Notes: a model not told the origin generated them from the letters alone. A stretch of 64,000 nucleotides of DNA from UBA5189 sp040389445 (GCA_040389445.1 JAZJZX010000011.1:62001-126000); one strand, 5' to 3'. Counted from the first letter of the stretch, positions 26,445-35,894 are shown. A program made the numbers and translations.

Positions 26445-28558
26445 CCCGCGCGCCGGATGTGACCTTGGTCGGCGCTGATGAGAGCACCCGTCGCTTCCTG
26501 CCAAGGGATCGCTTCGACGACCTGATCGCCGCCCTGGCGACAGGCGGGCGCCGGGTCATCGGACCCAGCGTCGTGGACGGCGCGATCGTGATGGCCGACC
26601 TCGAACGTGCCGCTGCCCTGCCGGTCGGCATGACCATCCGCAGCGCCCCGGGCCGCGTGATCCTCGAGCCGCTGCCGGACGGACCGGCCAGGCGTCGAAC
26701 ATTCCACTACCCGGTTGCGGGGGACGGGGCCAAGCAGACGCTGTTCCCGAGCCGGGTTGAGGCGCTGTCCGTCGAAACCGCCCCCGACGGAGCCGTGCGG
26801 GTTCGCGTGGTGACGCCGGGCGACGTCCAGCCGATCGCCATCGTCGGCACGCGCGCCTGCGATCTGGCGGCGCTGGCCATTCACGACCGGGTGCTCCTGG
26901 ACGGTCCGGCCTCCGACCCGGATTATGCCGCCCGCCGGGCGGACGTCCTGATCGTCGCGGTGGAATGCGCCCTGGCCGGCAGTACCTGCTTCTGCGCGTC
27001 GATGGGCACGGGCCCCGAGGTGACCTCCGGCGCCGACGTGATCCTCAACGAGCTGGATGGCGGGTTCATCGTCCGGGCTCCGACGATCGCGGGCGAGCGT
27101 GTGGTCTCGAGCCTCCACCTCGACCCGGCTGCTCCTGCGGCTGTCGCTCGAGCGGCGGCCGAGGTGGCGGCCGTCAGGGAAATGATGGGGACGGGAGCCG
27201 TTCCGGAAAACGTCAGGGACGTCCTCCTCGCCAACCTGGGACACGCCCGCTGGGACGAGATCGCCGAGCGCTGCCTTGCCTGTGCCAACTGCACACTCGT
27301 CTGCCCGACCTGTTTCTGTACCGGGCCCGTCGTTGAATCCGACATGGAGGGACGGGCGTCCACGTCCGTTCGCGCCTGGGACTCGTGCTTCACGGAGGGC
27401 TTTGCCCAGGTCGCCGGTGGAAGCTTCCGGTCCCGACCCCGCGACCGATATCGCCAGTGGCTCACCCACAAGTTCGCGACCTGGTGGGACCAGTTCGACT
27501 CGTCCGGATGCGTCGGCTGTGGTCGATGCATCGCGTGGTGCCCCGTCGGGATCGACATTCGCAAGGAACTCACCACCATTGCCGCGTCCTCGGCGGTCCC
27601 GCCCGTCGCAGCCTTCCGAGACCGATGGGTCGAAACCGACGCCGGGCCCGCCGGGCTCGGAGTCGCCGACCTCGGAGTCGCCGAGCTCGCCGATGCCCGG
27701 GTCGCCGACGCCGGGTTCGCCGGGGTCGCCCCCGCCCCGGGCCGCCTTCACGTGGACTATGCAACGACCAACGTCGCGATGGTCCGGCAGGAAACCGCCG
27801 ACACGACCACGCTCCGGCTGAGGACCGACGATCCCGGCCTTCTGGCCGGGCAACCGGGCCAGTTCGTGATGGTCGCCGTCCCGGCGTTTGCGATCCCGCC
27901 GATATCGGTATCACGCTTCCATCCCGATGGGCTGGAGTTGACGATCCGTGCCGCCGGGGCGGCCACGAGCTTCCTCACCAGGTTGCGCCCGGGAGCAACC
28001 CTCGGCCTGCGCGGCCCGCTGGGGCGGCCCTGGCCGCTCCACGATGCGATCGGTCGGGATGTCGTCATCGTCGCCGGCGGGATCGGGCTGGCCCCCCTGC
28101 GCCCGCTCATCGACGCCATCGTTCGCGAGCGCGATCGCTTTGCCGACGTCCGGCTGTACATCGGCGCTCGCACGCCTCGCGATCGCCTCTTCGTCGACGA
28201 GATCGATGCCCTTGCCACCCGGGAAGACATGATCGTCCGGGTGACCGTCGATCGTGCCGGGCCGGATTGGCTCGGCCGGGTCGGCATCGTCACCCAGCTC
28301 TTCCGATCGGTCGTCGGCACCGGGCGGGATGCGACCGCGTTCATCTGCGGGCCCGAGCGCATGATGGGCGCGACGGCGGACGTCCTCGGGGATCTCGGCG
28401 TGCCGCGCGAGCACCTGTGGCTGACCCTCGAGCGCCACATGGATTGCGGCGTCGGCCTGTGCGGTCACTGCCAGTTCGGACCACGCTTCGTCTGCCGCGA
28501 CGGCCCGGTGTTCAGCGTGGCCGAGCTCGGCGAGGACCTTCGGATCGAGGGCCTGTGA
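26438..28558 (+). CDS. Fused beta-gamma (diaphorase) subunit of group 3b-like NiFe hydrogenase
   Basis: A 706-residue fusion of what are normally two sulfhydrogenase subunits. Residues 1-390 match the beta subunit: C279-LACANCTLVCPTCFC and C358-VGCGRCIAWCPVGID bind 4Fe-4S clusters. A repetitive Gly/Val/Ala/Asp linker (about 400-432) joins residues 440-706, a ferredoxin-reductase-like gamma subunit. The latter has an FAD region (VSRFHPDGLELTIRAAG), an NAD(P) site (VVIVAGGIGLAPLRPL) and a C-terminal MDCGVGLCGHCQFG 2Fe-2S site. It shuttles electrons between NAD(P)H and the NiFe module. The GTG start at 26438 overlaps the cNMP gene; the stop overlaps the next ATG by one base. Confidence 0.9.
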   Translation: MVTRAPDVTLVGADESTRRFLPRDRFDDLIAALATGGRRVIGPSVVDGAIVMADLERAAALPVGMTIRSAPGRVILEPLPDGPARRRTFHYPVAGDGAKQTLFPSRVEALSVETAPDGAVRVRVVTPGDVQPIAIVGTRACDLAALAIHDRVLLDGPASDPDYAARRADVLIVAVECALAGSTCFCASMGTGPEVTSGADVILNELDGGFIVRAPTIAGERVVSSLHLDPAAPAAVARAAAEVAAVREMMGTGAVPENVRDVLLANLGHARWDEIAERCLACANCTLVCPTCFCTGPVVESDMEGRASTSVRAWDSCFTEGFAQVAGGSFRSRPRDRYRQWLTHKFATWWDQFDSSGCVGCGRCIAWCPVGIDIRKELTTIAASSAVPPVAAFRDRWVETDAGPAGLGVADLGVAELADARVADAGFAGVAPAPGRLHVDYATTNVAMVRQETADTTTLRLRTDDPGLLAGQPGQFVMVAVPAFAIPPISVSRFHPDGLELTIRAAGAATSFLTRLRPGATLGLRGPLGRPWPLHDAIGRDVVIVAGGIGLAPLRPLIDAIVRERDRFADVRLYIGARTPRDRLFVDEIDALATREDMIVRVTVDRAGPDWLGRVGIVTQLFRSVVGTGRDATAFICGPERMMGATADVLGDLGVPREHLWLTLERHMDCGVGLCGHCQFGPRFVCRDGPVFSVAELGEDLRIEGL

Positions 28559-29544
28559 TGGATGTCGGCGTGCGGGCCGCCGTACCGGGTCCAGCCCGTG
28601 GCCGATCCACGCGTCGAGCTCGGGTCGGGGTCGTCAAGTTTGCGTCCTGCGACGGTTGCCAACTGACCATCCTCGACCTGGAAGACCGGCTGCTCGAGAT
28701 CGCGGAGCGGTTCGAGATCGTCGAATTTGCCGAGGCAACGTCGCGCCGTTCGTCCGGGCCGTTCGACATCCTGCTCGTGGAAGGTTCCATCTCGACGGCC
28801 GACCAGGTCGTCGAAATCGCGCGCCTGAGGGCCGAGGCAGGTCTGCTCGTGACCATCGGTGCCTGCGCCACGGTCGGCGGCATCCAGGCCCTCCGGACCG
28901 CCGCTGAACACGAGGCGTTCCGGGCGGCCGTCTACCCGGTGCCGGCTTACGTTGCGTCGCTTGCGACCGCGCGGCCCGTCGCGGATTTCGTCCAGGTCGA
29001 TGCCGAGCTGCGAGGCTGCCCGATTGATCCTGGCCAGCTGATGGAGCTGCTGACCGCGCTGACGACGGGCCGACGGCCGCAACTCCCGGATCAGGCGGTC
29101 TGCCTGGAGTGCAAGCGACGAGGCATCCCGTGCGTCGTGGTCACCGAGGGCCTTCCCTGTCTGGGCCCCGTCACGCTGACGGGCTGCGGAGCCATCTGCC
29201 CCGCCTTACGGCGCGGGTGCTACGGCTGTTTCGGACCGCGTGAATCTGCCAACGCCGCGGGCCTCGCCCAATTCCTGATGTCGGGCGGGCCGGCAGGTGA
29301 GCACCCCGCCCTCGAGCCGGCGGATGTCGGTCGGCTCTTCGCCGGCTTCACCGGCGCGGCAGGCCCGTTCCGGTCGGTCACCGACGCCCTCGTTGGCCGC
29401 CCCCCGCTGTCCCTGCGATCCACCCTGGCCTCGCCGCCCGAAACGGTGCGCGACGGACCGCCAACCTGGGGCCCGGCAAAGGACTCCGTCGCGGAACAGG
29501 TCGCCGCGACCGAGCGGGAGGAGCGGCATGGGCCACGGCGGTGA
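28558..29544 (+). CDS. NiFe hydrogenase small (delta) subunit
   Basis: A 328-residue Fe-S subunit of the NADH:ubiquinone oxidoreductase 20-kDa/hydrogenase small-subunit family. The proximal-cluster ligands are at C31 and C34 (FASCDGCQLTILDLEDR), with VTIGACATVGGIQ. Further cysteines for additional clusters lie in QAVCLECKRRGIPC, EGLPCLGPVTLTGCGAICP and RGCYGCFGP. No Tat signal is present, so the enzyme is cytoplasmic, as expected for group 3. The C-terminal tail of about 90 residues, after AGLAQFLMS, is longer than usual. The ATG at 28558 shares a base with the previous stop; the end overlaps the large subunit by 17 bp. Confidence 0.92.
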   Translation: MDVGVRAAVPGPARGRSTRRARVGVVKFASCDGCQLTILDLEDRLLEIAERFEIVEFAEATSRRSSGPFDILLVEGSISTADQVVEIARLRAEAGLLVTIGACATVGGIQALRTAAEHEAFRAAVYPVPAYVASLATARPVADFVQVDAELRGCPIDPGQLMELLTALTTGRRPQLPDQAVCLECKRRGIPCVVVTEGLPCLGPVTLTGCGAICPALRRGCYGCFGPRESANAAGLAQFLMSGGPAGEHPALEPADVGRLFAGFTGAAGPFRSVTDALVGRPPLSLRSTLASPPETVRDGPPTWGPAKDSVAEQVAATEREERHGPRR

Positions 29545-30832
29545 CCTGCGGTTCCAGGTCGAAAACCTGACACGGGTCGAAGGGGAAGGCTCGCTCCACC
29601 TGCGGGTGCGTGACAGGATCGTCGAGGAGGCCCATCTCGAGATCTTCGAGGCACCCCGCTACTTCGAGGCGCTCGTGGTGGGGCGCACACCGAACGAGGT
29701 CATCGACATCGTCGCCCGGATCTGCGGCATCTGCCCGGTGGCCTACCAGATGAGCGCGGTTCATGCCTTCGAGCACCTGTTCGGCGTTGAGGTGGATCCG
29801 CAGGTACGCGCCCTTCGACGTCTGCTCTACGCCGCCGAGTGGATCGAGAGCCACGCGCTCCACATCTACCTACTCCATGCCCCCGACTTCCTCGGCTACC
29901 CAAGCGCGGTGGAGCTGGCCCGGGATCATCGTCAGCTGGTGGCCGACGGCCTCCGCCTCAAGAAGGCCGGGAACCACCTCCTCGCGACGCTCGGCGGACG
30001 GCCCATTCACCCGGTGAGCGTCCGGGTCGGTGGCTTCTCGCGGATGCCGTCGCGGTCCGAGCTCCTTGCCCTGCGCCCGAGCCTGGAGGAAGCACTCGCC
30101 CTGTCGCTCGCCACGGTGGACGTCGCCGTTGGCCTGGACGCGCCCGCATTCGAGCGCGAGCCGCGCCTGGTCTCGCTCCGGCATCCGGCCGAATATCCGC
30201 TCAACGACGGTCGGATCGTGTCGTCGGACGGCGTCGACCTGGCGCCGCCCGATTGGGGCGATGCATTCCACGAGGTCCAGGTGCCGTGGTCGAACGCGCT
30301 CCAGGCTCGCGCCGAGGACGGGCTCCCGTACCTGCTCGGGCCGTCGGCGCGCATCGTCCTCGCCGGGGACCAACTGCATCCGATCGCGAGCGATGCCCTG
30401 GTCCGCAGTGGCGCGCTTGATTCCATCCGACGGAATCCGTACCGGAGCATCGTTGCCCGGGCCATCGAGCTCGTCCAGGCTTCCGCCGAGGCCCTCGACA
30501 TCGTGGATGCCTACGCACGCCCCGATCGCGCCGCCGTCCTGGTGACCGTCCGGCCAGGGGTCGCCGCGTGGGCGACGGAGGCCCCGCGAGGCCTGCTCTT
30601 CCACAGGTACGTGGTGGGCGACGATGGCCGGATCGCGGCCGCCACCATCGTGCCGCCGACCTCGCAGAACCAGGCCGCGATCGAGGCCGACCTGGCCACT
30701 TTCGCGCCCCGTATCCTGGATCTGCCGATCGGCGAGGCGACCCACCGGCTGGAACAGCTGATCCGGTCGTACGACCCGTGCATCTCGTGCGCGACCCATT
30801 TCCTTGACCTCCGCGTGGAGCACGCACCATGA
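29528..30832 (+). CDS. NiFe hydrogenase large (alpha) subunit
   Basis: A 434-residue catalytic subunit. The N-terminal nickel ligands are in RICGICPVAYQ (C66, C69), and the C-terminal ligands are in DPCISCATH (C418, C421, H424). The N-terminal LTRVEGEGSLHLRV is the conserved RVEGxG region. Ten residues (FLDLRVEHAP) follow the last histidine and are expected to be removed by the protease encoded next. The combination with a diaphorase-type partner identifies group 3b (NAD(P)-linked, often called sulfhydrogenase). All four metal-binding cysteines are present, so it should be active. Confidence 0.94.
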   Translation: MGHGGDLRFQVENLTRVEGEGSLHLRVRDRIVEEAHLEIFEAPRYFEALVVGRTPNEVIDIVARICGICPVAYQMSAVHAFEHLFGVEVDPQVRALRRLLYAAEWIESHALHIYLLHAPDFLGYPSAVELARDHRQLVADGLRLKKAGNHLLATLGGRPIHPVSVRVGGFSRMPSRSELLALRPSLEEALALSLATVDVAVGLDAPAFEREPRLVSLRHPAEYPLNDGRIVSSDGVDLAPPDWGDAFHEVQVPWSNALQARAEDGLPYLLGPSARIVLAGDQLHPIASDALVRSGALDSIRRNPYRSIVARAIELVQASAEALDIVDAYARPDRAAVLVTVRPGVAAWATEAPRGLLFHRYVVGDDGRIAAATIVPPTSQNQAAIEADLATFAPRILDLPIGEATHRLEQLIRSYDPCISCATHFLDLRVEHAP

Positions 30833-31323
30833 CCGCGCGTGCGCCGGAACTGCGCATCCTCGTGTGCGGGACGGGGGATCGAGGCGATGACGGCGCGTCG
30901 CTCGCGGCCATCGCGCGGCTGCTGCCGGACCTGCCCGACGCGCTTCGGTCGAGGATCGAGGTGCGGCGTTGCCCGCAACTCGAGGTGACGGACATCATCG
31001 ACGTCGCCGCAGACGAGCGCTGCCTGGTGGTGGATACCGTCGTCGGGATCGCGCCGGGCAGCATCGTCACGCTGTCCCTGGATGATCTCGCCCGACGAGC
31101 CGGCGGCGTCGCTCCACGGTCATCACATGCCCTGTCCGTGGACGACACCCTGCTCATTGCCGAAGCGGTGCGCGGCAGCATGCCGGACGGGCTGTTCGTC
31201 GGGATCGGCGGCAAGTGGTTCGGCTACGGGGAACGATTCTCACGCGTCGTGAAGGCCGAGCTGCCGGCACTGGCCGATGCCATCGAGCGTGCGATCAAGG
31301 ACCTCCTTCAGTCCGATCGGTGA
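30829..31323 (+). CDS. Hydrogenase maturation protease
   Basis: A 164-residue endopeptidase of the HyaD/HycI family that trims the C-terminus of the large subunit after nickel insertion. RILVCGTGDRGDDGASLAAI carries the GxxxxGDDG-like nickel-sensing Asp, CLVVDTVVG the second acidic site, and SSHALSVDDTLLIA the histidine region. It begins in the large-subunit stop (ATGA). Its 3' end overlaps the convergent glucosidase gene by 16 bp. Confidence 0.9.
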   Translation: MTARAPELRILVCGTGDRGDDGASLAAIARLLPDLPDALRSRIEVRRCPQLEVTDIIDVAADERCLVVDTVVGIAPGSIVTLSLDDLARRAGGVAPRSSHALSVDDTLLIAEAVRGSMPDGLFVGIGGKWFGYGERFSRVVKAELPALADAIERAIKDLLQSDR

Positions 31324-33047
31324 CGAGGTGAAGGTGCGCGGTACCAGGCCGCGGCATTGGGCGGCAGGAAGGTTGTGCGGGCGACCGAGCCGATGAGCCA
31401 TTCCAGACCGGGTGGCAGCGGCAGGGCGTCGGCCGAGACATTGACGGCGCACAGGATCCCGTCGCCGCGACCGAACAGGAGGGTTCCCGCCGGGCTCGCC
31501 AGCCATGCGCATCTGTCGTCCCGGAAGCCGGCCGACCCCCGCCGAATGCGAAGCGCCGCCCGATACAGCGCAAGCATGGAGTCGTCGTCGCGCGACTGGG
31601 CTTCGGCGGTCATCGTCCGCCAGGCGGCGGGCTGCGGAAGCCAGGCCACGGAGCCTTCCGGCCCGAATCCGAACGGCGGCGCTTCGCCCTCCCAGGGCAG
31701 CGGTACCCGGCACCCGTCGCGTCCGCGAATCGCGTGGCCGCTTCGTTCCCAGATCGGATCCTGTAGGGCCGATTCAGGCAGATCCTCCACCTCCCGGAGT
31801 CCAAGCTCCTCTCCCTGGTAGAGGTAGGCGCAGCCCGGCAGGGCAAGCATCATCAGGATCGCGGCACGTGCGCGTGTCGTACCGAGCGCCAGGTCCGACC
31901 GAAGGATGTCGTCGAGCTCCCGGTTCCGAAAGCCCGTGAACGGGCGACCCAGGCGAGTGACCTGGCGGGTCGCATCGTGGTTGGCCAGGACCCAGGTTGG
32001 CGGTGCCGCGACCCCGCGATGCGCATCGAGCGTGCTGTCGATCACCGTCCGGAGCGCCTCGGCATCCCACGGCGTGCCCATGTAGGCGAAGTTGAACGCG
32101 GTCTGGAGCTCGTCCGGGCGGAGATAAGCCGCGAGCCGGTTCGGATCGTCCAGGCCGATCTCGCCGATCAGAATTCGTTCGCCCGGGTAGCGGTCGACGA
32201 TCCGGCGCCACGACCGATGGATCTCGTGTACGCGGGCCTGATCCCAGTGAGGGTGCCCGCCCGGCGCCAGCGGCTGTCCGGTGATGTCTTCCGGTCGGAG
32301 GTCGGGCAAGCCGGGGGCCTTGATCATGGCGTGGGCGACGTCGATCCGAAAGCCGTCAACGTCGCGATCCAGCCAGAACCCGAGAATCGATTCGAACTCC
32401 GCCCGGACCTCCGGGTTGTCCCAGTTCAGGTCCGGCTGCTCGGGTGCGAAGATGTGGAGATACCATTGTCCGGGCGCCCCGTCGGGCTCCGTGACCCGAG
32501 CCCACGCCGGCCCGCCAAAGACACTCGGCCAGTTGTTGGGCGGCTCGTCTCCGTCGGCTCCACGCCCATCGACGAAATGGTAGCGGGCGCGGGCCGCGGA
32601 GCCGCGCGGGCCTGCGAGAGCCTCCCGGAACCAGGCATGCTGGTCCGAGGTGTGATTCGGGACGATGTCGATGAGGACGCGCAGCCCGAGGGCGTGGGCA
32701 TCCGCGATCAGACCCGCCGCATCGTCGAGCGTCCCGAAGATCGGGTCCACGGCGCGATAGTCGGCGACGTCATACCCGCCGTCGGCCATCGGCGAGACGT
32801 ACCACGGAGTGATCCAGATGGCATCGACGCCGAGATCGCGGAGGTAGGGGAGACGGTGCCTGAGCCCCGGGATGTCGCCGATCCCGTCCCCGTCCCCGTC
32901 GGCGAAACTCCGGATGTAGACCTGGTACACGACGGCGTGGCGCCACCACGCCACCGACGCGGGTGCCCGCTCGCTCCGTCCTGTCACGCGCGTCCTCCGG
33001 CGGTGCTGGTCCTGCGCGATGGTAGGCGAGGGTCCCCGAACCGTCAC
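31308..33047 (-). CDS. GH13 alpha-glucosidase (oligo-1,6-glucosidase/maltase type)
   Basis: A 579-residue alpha-amylase-family enzyme. The (beta/alpha)8 barrel starts at VVYQVYIRSFADGDGDGIGD. Region I is DIVPNHTS, region II DGFRIDVAH with the nucleophile Asp, region III ILIGEIGL with the acid/base Glu, and region IV VLANHDATR with the transition-state Asp. The QPDLNWDNPEVR loop is typical of alpha-glucosidases. Region IV has Ala-Thr instead of the usual Asp-xx context but keeps the His-Asp pair. It may feed on oligosaccharides from glycogen (glgP/glgA lie 28 kb away). The start could also be the in-frame GTG about 20 codons downstream. Confidence 0.9.
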   Translation of the reverse strand: MTVRGPSPTIAQDQHRRRTRVTGRSERAPASVAWWRHAVVYQVYIRSFADGDGDGIGDIPGLRHRLPYLRDLGVDAIWITPWYVSPMADGGYDVADYRAVDPIFGTLDDAAGLIADAHALGLRVLIDIVPNHTSDQHAWFREALAGPRGSAARARYHFVDGRGADGDEPPNNWPSVFGGPAWARVTEPDGAPGQWYLHIFAPEQPDLNWDNPEVRAEFESILGFWLDRDVDGFRIDVAHAMIKAPGLPDLRPEDITGQPLAPGGHPHWDQARVHEIHRSWRRIVDRYPGERILIGEIGLDDPNRLAAYLRPDELQTAFNFAYMGTPWDAEALRTVIDSTLDAHRGVAAPPTWVLANHDATRQVTRLGRPFTGFRNRELDDILRSDLALGTTRARAAILMMLALPGCAYLYQGEELGLREVEDLPESALQDPIWERSGHAIRGRDGCRVPLPWEGEAPPFGFGPEGSVAWLPQPAAWRTMTAEAQSRDDDSMLALYRAALRIRRGSAGFRDDRCAWLASPAGTLLFGRGDGILCAVNVSADALPLPPGLEWLIGSVARTTFLPPNAAAWYRAPSPRHRSD

Positions 33048-33108
33048 GAGGGACGTGGGCGCATGGCGCCGTCACGGGCTTGGTGCATCGTCCAGGTGCA
33101 TGGCGCGC

Positions 33109-33226
33109 GATGCCGCCGACGCATCATCCGAGGCACGAGCGTGCTTGCCACGCGCCGGAAAAGCGTCGAAATCGACGGTGTGACCAGCACGGTCAAGCTG
33201 AAAATGCGCTCCGAAACGACTCAAGC
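33109..33226 (+). repeat. Dispersed 117-bp element, copy 3
   Basis: Begins GATGCCGCCGACGCATCAT and ends with the invariant ATGCGCTCCGAAACGACTCA block. The internal hairpin is TGACC-AGCAC-GGTCA. Compared with copy 4 it has a one-base insertion in the middle third, which would break any continuous reading frame. It lies directly upstream of a 36-bp tandem array. Confidence 0.85.
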
Positions 33227-33240
33227 CGTCACGGGTCGGG

Positions 33241-33360
33241 CGGCCACGAGCCTGGCGCCGCCACGGGCCTGGTGGGCGGCCACGAGCCTGGCGCCGCCAC
33301 GGCCCTGGTGGGCGGCCACGAGCCTGGCGCCGCCGCGCGCCTGGTGGGCGGCCACGAGCC
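33241..33360. repeat. 36-bp tandem repeat, three units plus a partial
   Basis: The word CGGCCACGAGCC recurs at 33241, 33277, 33313 and 33349, an exact 36-bp period. Together with copy 3 of the element this fills most of the 409-bp gap between the glucosidase and the 2-oxoacid oxidoreductase genes; no gene is seen. The period is a multiple of three, so all frames stay open, but the resulting Ala/Trp/Pro peptide looks non-biological. Confidence 0.9.
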
Positions 33361-33456
33361 GGCGCGGGCTGTCACGAGCGCAGCGGGCCATGCGGCCCCC
33401 GACCTTTGGGCCACGCGGTTCTCCCGCCGCCGGCGGGCCCGAGCGACCCTTGACCC

Positions 33457-35433
33457 ATGACGTCTCAAGCTCGCACGCGCCCGCCGTACCCGGGCATCCC
33501 GGCCATCGTCGACGGCTCGGAAGCCGTTGCCCACGTCGAGAGTCGACTCGCCGAGGTCGCCTGCGTCTACCCGATCACGCCCTCGACCACCATGGCCGCC
33601 GTCTACCAGGTTGCCGTCGCCGACGGGCGGACCGACCTGTGGGGCACGCCGCTCCGGTTCATCGAACCGGAGTCCGAGCACTCGTCGGCTTCGGCGGCTG
33701 AAGGTGCGGCACTCGCCGGCGGCCGCGTCACCAACTTCACCGCGGGCCAGGGCCTGGTCCTGATGAAGGAAGTCCTCTTCGTGATCAGCGGCAAGCGTCT
33801 TCCCGTCGTCTTCCACGTCGGGGCTCGCGCGCTGACCAGCCAGGCGCTCAACATCCACGCCGGGCACGATGACATGATGGCCGTGGCCGACTGCGGTTGG
33901 GGCATGCTGTTCGCTCGAAACGCCCAGGAGGCAGCCGATCTGGCCGCCATCGCCCGCCGGGCCGCCGAGGCCTCCGACACACCGTTCATGGTGGCCCAGG
34001 ACGGCTTCCTGACGACCCACACGCTCGAAAACGCCCTGCTGCCCGAGGATGACCTGCTGCGCGAATTCGTCGGCGATCCGCGCGATCACATTCGGGATCT
34101 GTTCGATCCGGCCGAAGCCCTGATGACCGGCGTCGTCCAGAACCAGGACAGCTACATGAAGGGCCGCATCGGGCAGCGCGCCTATACGGACCGCCTTCCG
34201 GCGATCCTCGCCGAGGCATATGCCGAATGGGGGCGGCTCACGGGTCGTCGATACGGGCCCCTGGACGCCTACCGGACCGGGGACGCCCGGGAGATCATGA
34301 TCAGCATGGGCACGATGGCCGACACGGCCGTCGCCGTCGTGGATCACCTTCGAGCGCAGGGTCGACCGGTCGGCTGCGTCGCCGTGACCGCGTTTCGGCC
34401 CTTTCCGTCCGATGAGCTCGTCGCCGTCCTGCAGGGCGCCCGGGCCGTCGGGATCGTGGAGCGCACCGATGACCCGCTCGCGGCGGCGAACCCACTGACA
34501 CGAGAGGTCCAGTCCGCGCTCTATGCAGTGGCCGCCGAGGGCGGCCAGGTTCCCCGGATCCTTTCGATCTCGGCCGGCCTCGGCTCCCGCGATGTTGCCG
34601 CCGGCGACCTGGTGGCGATCTTCGACCGCCTCGCCGATCACCACGAGCCGCAGGAGCGCCACTTCGTGGTCGGGATCCGTCATCCCCTCGCGCTGCCCAG
34701 TGTTCCCGTGGACCTGCGGCCGGAGGGTGCGTACAGCCTCCGAGGCCATTCGATCGGCGGGTTCGGCAGCGTGACCACGAACAAGCTCGTCGCAACGCTC
34801 GCCGGGGAGCTGTTCGGCAAGCAGGTCCAGGCGTACCCGCGCTATGGCTCGGAGAAGAAGGGCCTGCCGACCACCTACTACCTGACCATCGCGGACGCTC
34901 CGATCCGGCTCCACGCGGAGCTCGATCGCGTCGAGTTCGTTCCGCTCCACGACGTATCCGCATTCGCCCTCGGCGATCCGCTGGCCGGCCTCGGGGACGG
35001 CGGCGATGTCTTCATCCAGTCGCCCCTGGCGGAACCCGAGGCGATCTGGGCATCCATTCCGGCTTCGTTCCGGGCCGAGATCCTGGCCCGCGACATCCGC
35101 GTGACGGCGCTCGACACCGTGGCTCTGGCGCGTCGGCATGCGCCGCGCGCCGAGCTGGAGGTCAGGATGCAGGGCGTTGCCCTGGTCGGCGTGTTCCTGC
35201 GCGTCTCCCCGTTTGCGGCGCGCGCCGGTCTGGCCCGTGAGGCACTCCTCGCCGCGGTCCGCGAGCGGCTGGGCCGCTTCTTCGGCAAGCGCGGGGGATC
35301 CGTCGTGGACGCCAACCTCGAGGTGATCACGGAGGCCTACGACGGCCTCATCGATGTCACGGCCGCGATCGGCGCCCGGCGCCCCCCGGAGCGATCCCGG
35401 ACCGAGCCCGTCCTGAAGGGAGCTCCGCGATGA
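33457..35433 (+). CDS. 2-oxoacid:ferredoxin oxidoreductase, alpha+gamma half (NifJ N-terminal part)
   Basis: A 658-residue protein equal to the first domains of pyruvate:ferredoxin oxidoreductase. Domain I is at residues 10-250 (IVDGSEAVAHVESRLAEVAC; VYPITPSTTMAAVYQ; EGAALAGGRVTNFTAGQGL). Domain II is at about 250-400 (GRRYGPLDAYRTGDAREIMI; ERTDDPLAAANPL). The gamma domain is at about 420-640 (GGFGSVTTNKLVATLAGELFG; YPRYGSEKKGLPTTYYL). Together with the beta half two genes downstream it oxidises pyruvate or a similar 2-oxoacid, giving acyl-CoA, CO2 and reduced ferredoxin. The ATG at 33457 was chosen; the longer frame runs back through tandem repeats. The stop overlaps the CBS gene (ATGA). Confidence 0.92.
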   Translation: MTSQARTRPPYPGIPAIVDGSEAVAHVESRLAEVACVYPITPSTTMAAVYQVAVADGRTDLWGTPLRFIEPESEHSSASAAEGAALAGGRVTNFTAGQGLVLMKEVLFVISGKRLPVVFHVGARALTSQALNIHAGHDDMMAVADCGWGMLFARNAQEAADLAAIARRAAEASDTPFMVAQDGFLTTHTLENALLPEDDLLREFVGDPRDHIRDLFDPAEALMTGVVQNQDSYMKGRIGQRAYTDRLPAILAEAYAEWGRLTGRRYGPLDAYRTGDAREIMISMGTMADTAVAVVDHLRAQGRPVGCVAVTAFRPFPSDELVAVLQGARAVGIVERTDDPLAAANPLTREVQSALYAVAAEGGQVPRILSISAGLGSRDVAAGDLVAIFDRLADHHEPQERHFVVGIRHPLALPSVPVDLRPEGAYSLRGHSIGGFGSVTTNKLVATLAGELFGKQVQAYPRYGSEKKGLPTTYYLTIADAPIRLHAELDRVEFVPLHDVSAFALGDPLAGLGDGGDVFIQSPLAEPEAIWASIPASFRAEILARDIRVTALDTVALARRHAPRAELEVRMQGVALVGVFLRVSPFAARAGLAREALLAAVRERLGRFFGKRGGSVVDANLEVITEAYDGLIDVTAAIGARRPPERSRTEPVLKGAPR

Positions 35434-35894
35434 CCCGTTCGTCCTCCCCGGTCGCTGCCACGGTCGGCGACCGCATGGCGGTTGAGCCGATCGTCATTCG
35501 CGTGGATGCATCGCTCACGGAAGCCGCGGTGCTGATGGATCGCCATCACGTCCACGGGCTCCCCGTCGTGGACTCGTCGGGGTCGCTGGTCGGCGTCCTG
35601 TCCCAGACGGATCTTGCCCGCGCCCGCGCGACCGAACACCTCTGGTCCAACTGGCCCGGACTCGCGGTCCGCCACCTGATGAGCAGTCCTGCCATCACGA
35701 TCCACGCATCCTCCGGTCTGGACGTCGCAGCACGAAAGATGGAGCGAAACCGGATCCACCGGCTCGTGGTCGTCGACGACGACGATCCGACCGTCCCGAT
35801 CGGGGTCCTGTCCACCACCGACCTGATCCATGCGATCGCCGAGGAATCCACCGCAGCGCTCGCCCCAGCACCCGAGGCCGTCCCCGATGTCTGA
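35430..35894 (+). CDS. Two-CBS-domain protein inside the oxidoreductase operon
   Basis: A 154-residue Bateman module: CBS1 at about residues 12-65 (TVGDRMAVEPIVIRVDASLTE; HVHGLPVVDSSGSLVGVLSQ) and CBS2 at 80-140 (VRHLMSSPAITIHASSGLDV; NRIHRLVVVDDDD; PIGVLSTTDLI). Such pairs bind adenosine nucleotides. It overlaps the alpha+gamma gene by four bases and the beta gene by eight, so the three are made together. An energy-charge control of the oxidoreductase is a reasonable inference, not shown. Confidence 0.88.
   Translation: MTRSSSPVAATVGDRMAVEPIVIRVDASLTEAAVLMDRHHVHGLPVVDSSGSLVGVLSQTDLARARATEHLWSNWPGLAVRHLMSSPAITIHASSGLDVAARKMERNRIHRLVVVDDDDPTVPIGVLSTTDLIHAIAEESTAALAPAPEAVPDV

Noticed and set aside
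29297..30832. Longer start for the hydrogenase large subunit
   Set aside because: The upstream 77 codons are out-of-frame small-subunit sequence; the family N-terminus begins at 29528.
33241..33360. CRISPR array
   Set aside because: 36-bp period looked suggestive, but units are contiguous with no unique spacers; no cas gene in the window.
31977..33701. A 574-codon plus-strand frame
   Set aside because: It crosses the antisense of the glucosidase, an element copy, the 36-bp array and the start of the PFOR gene in the wrong frame.
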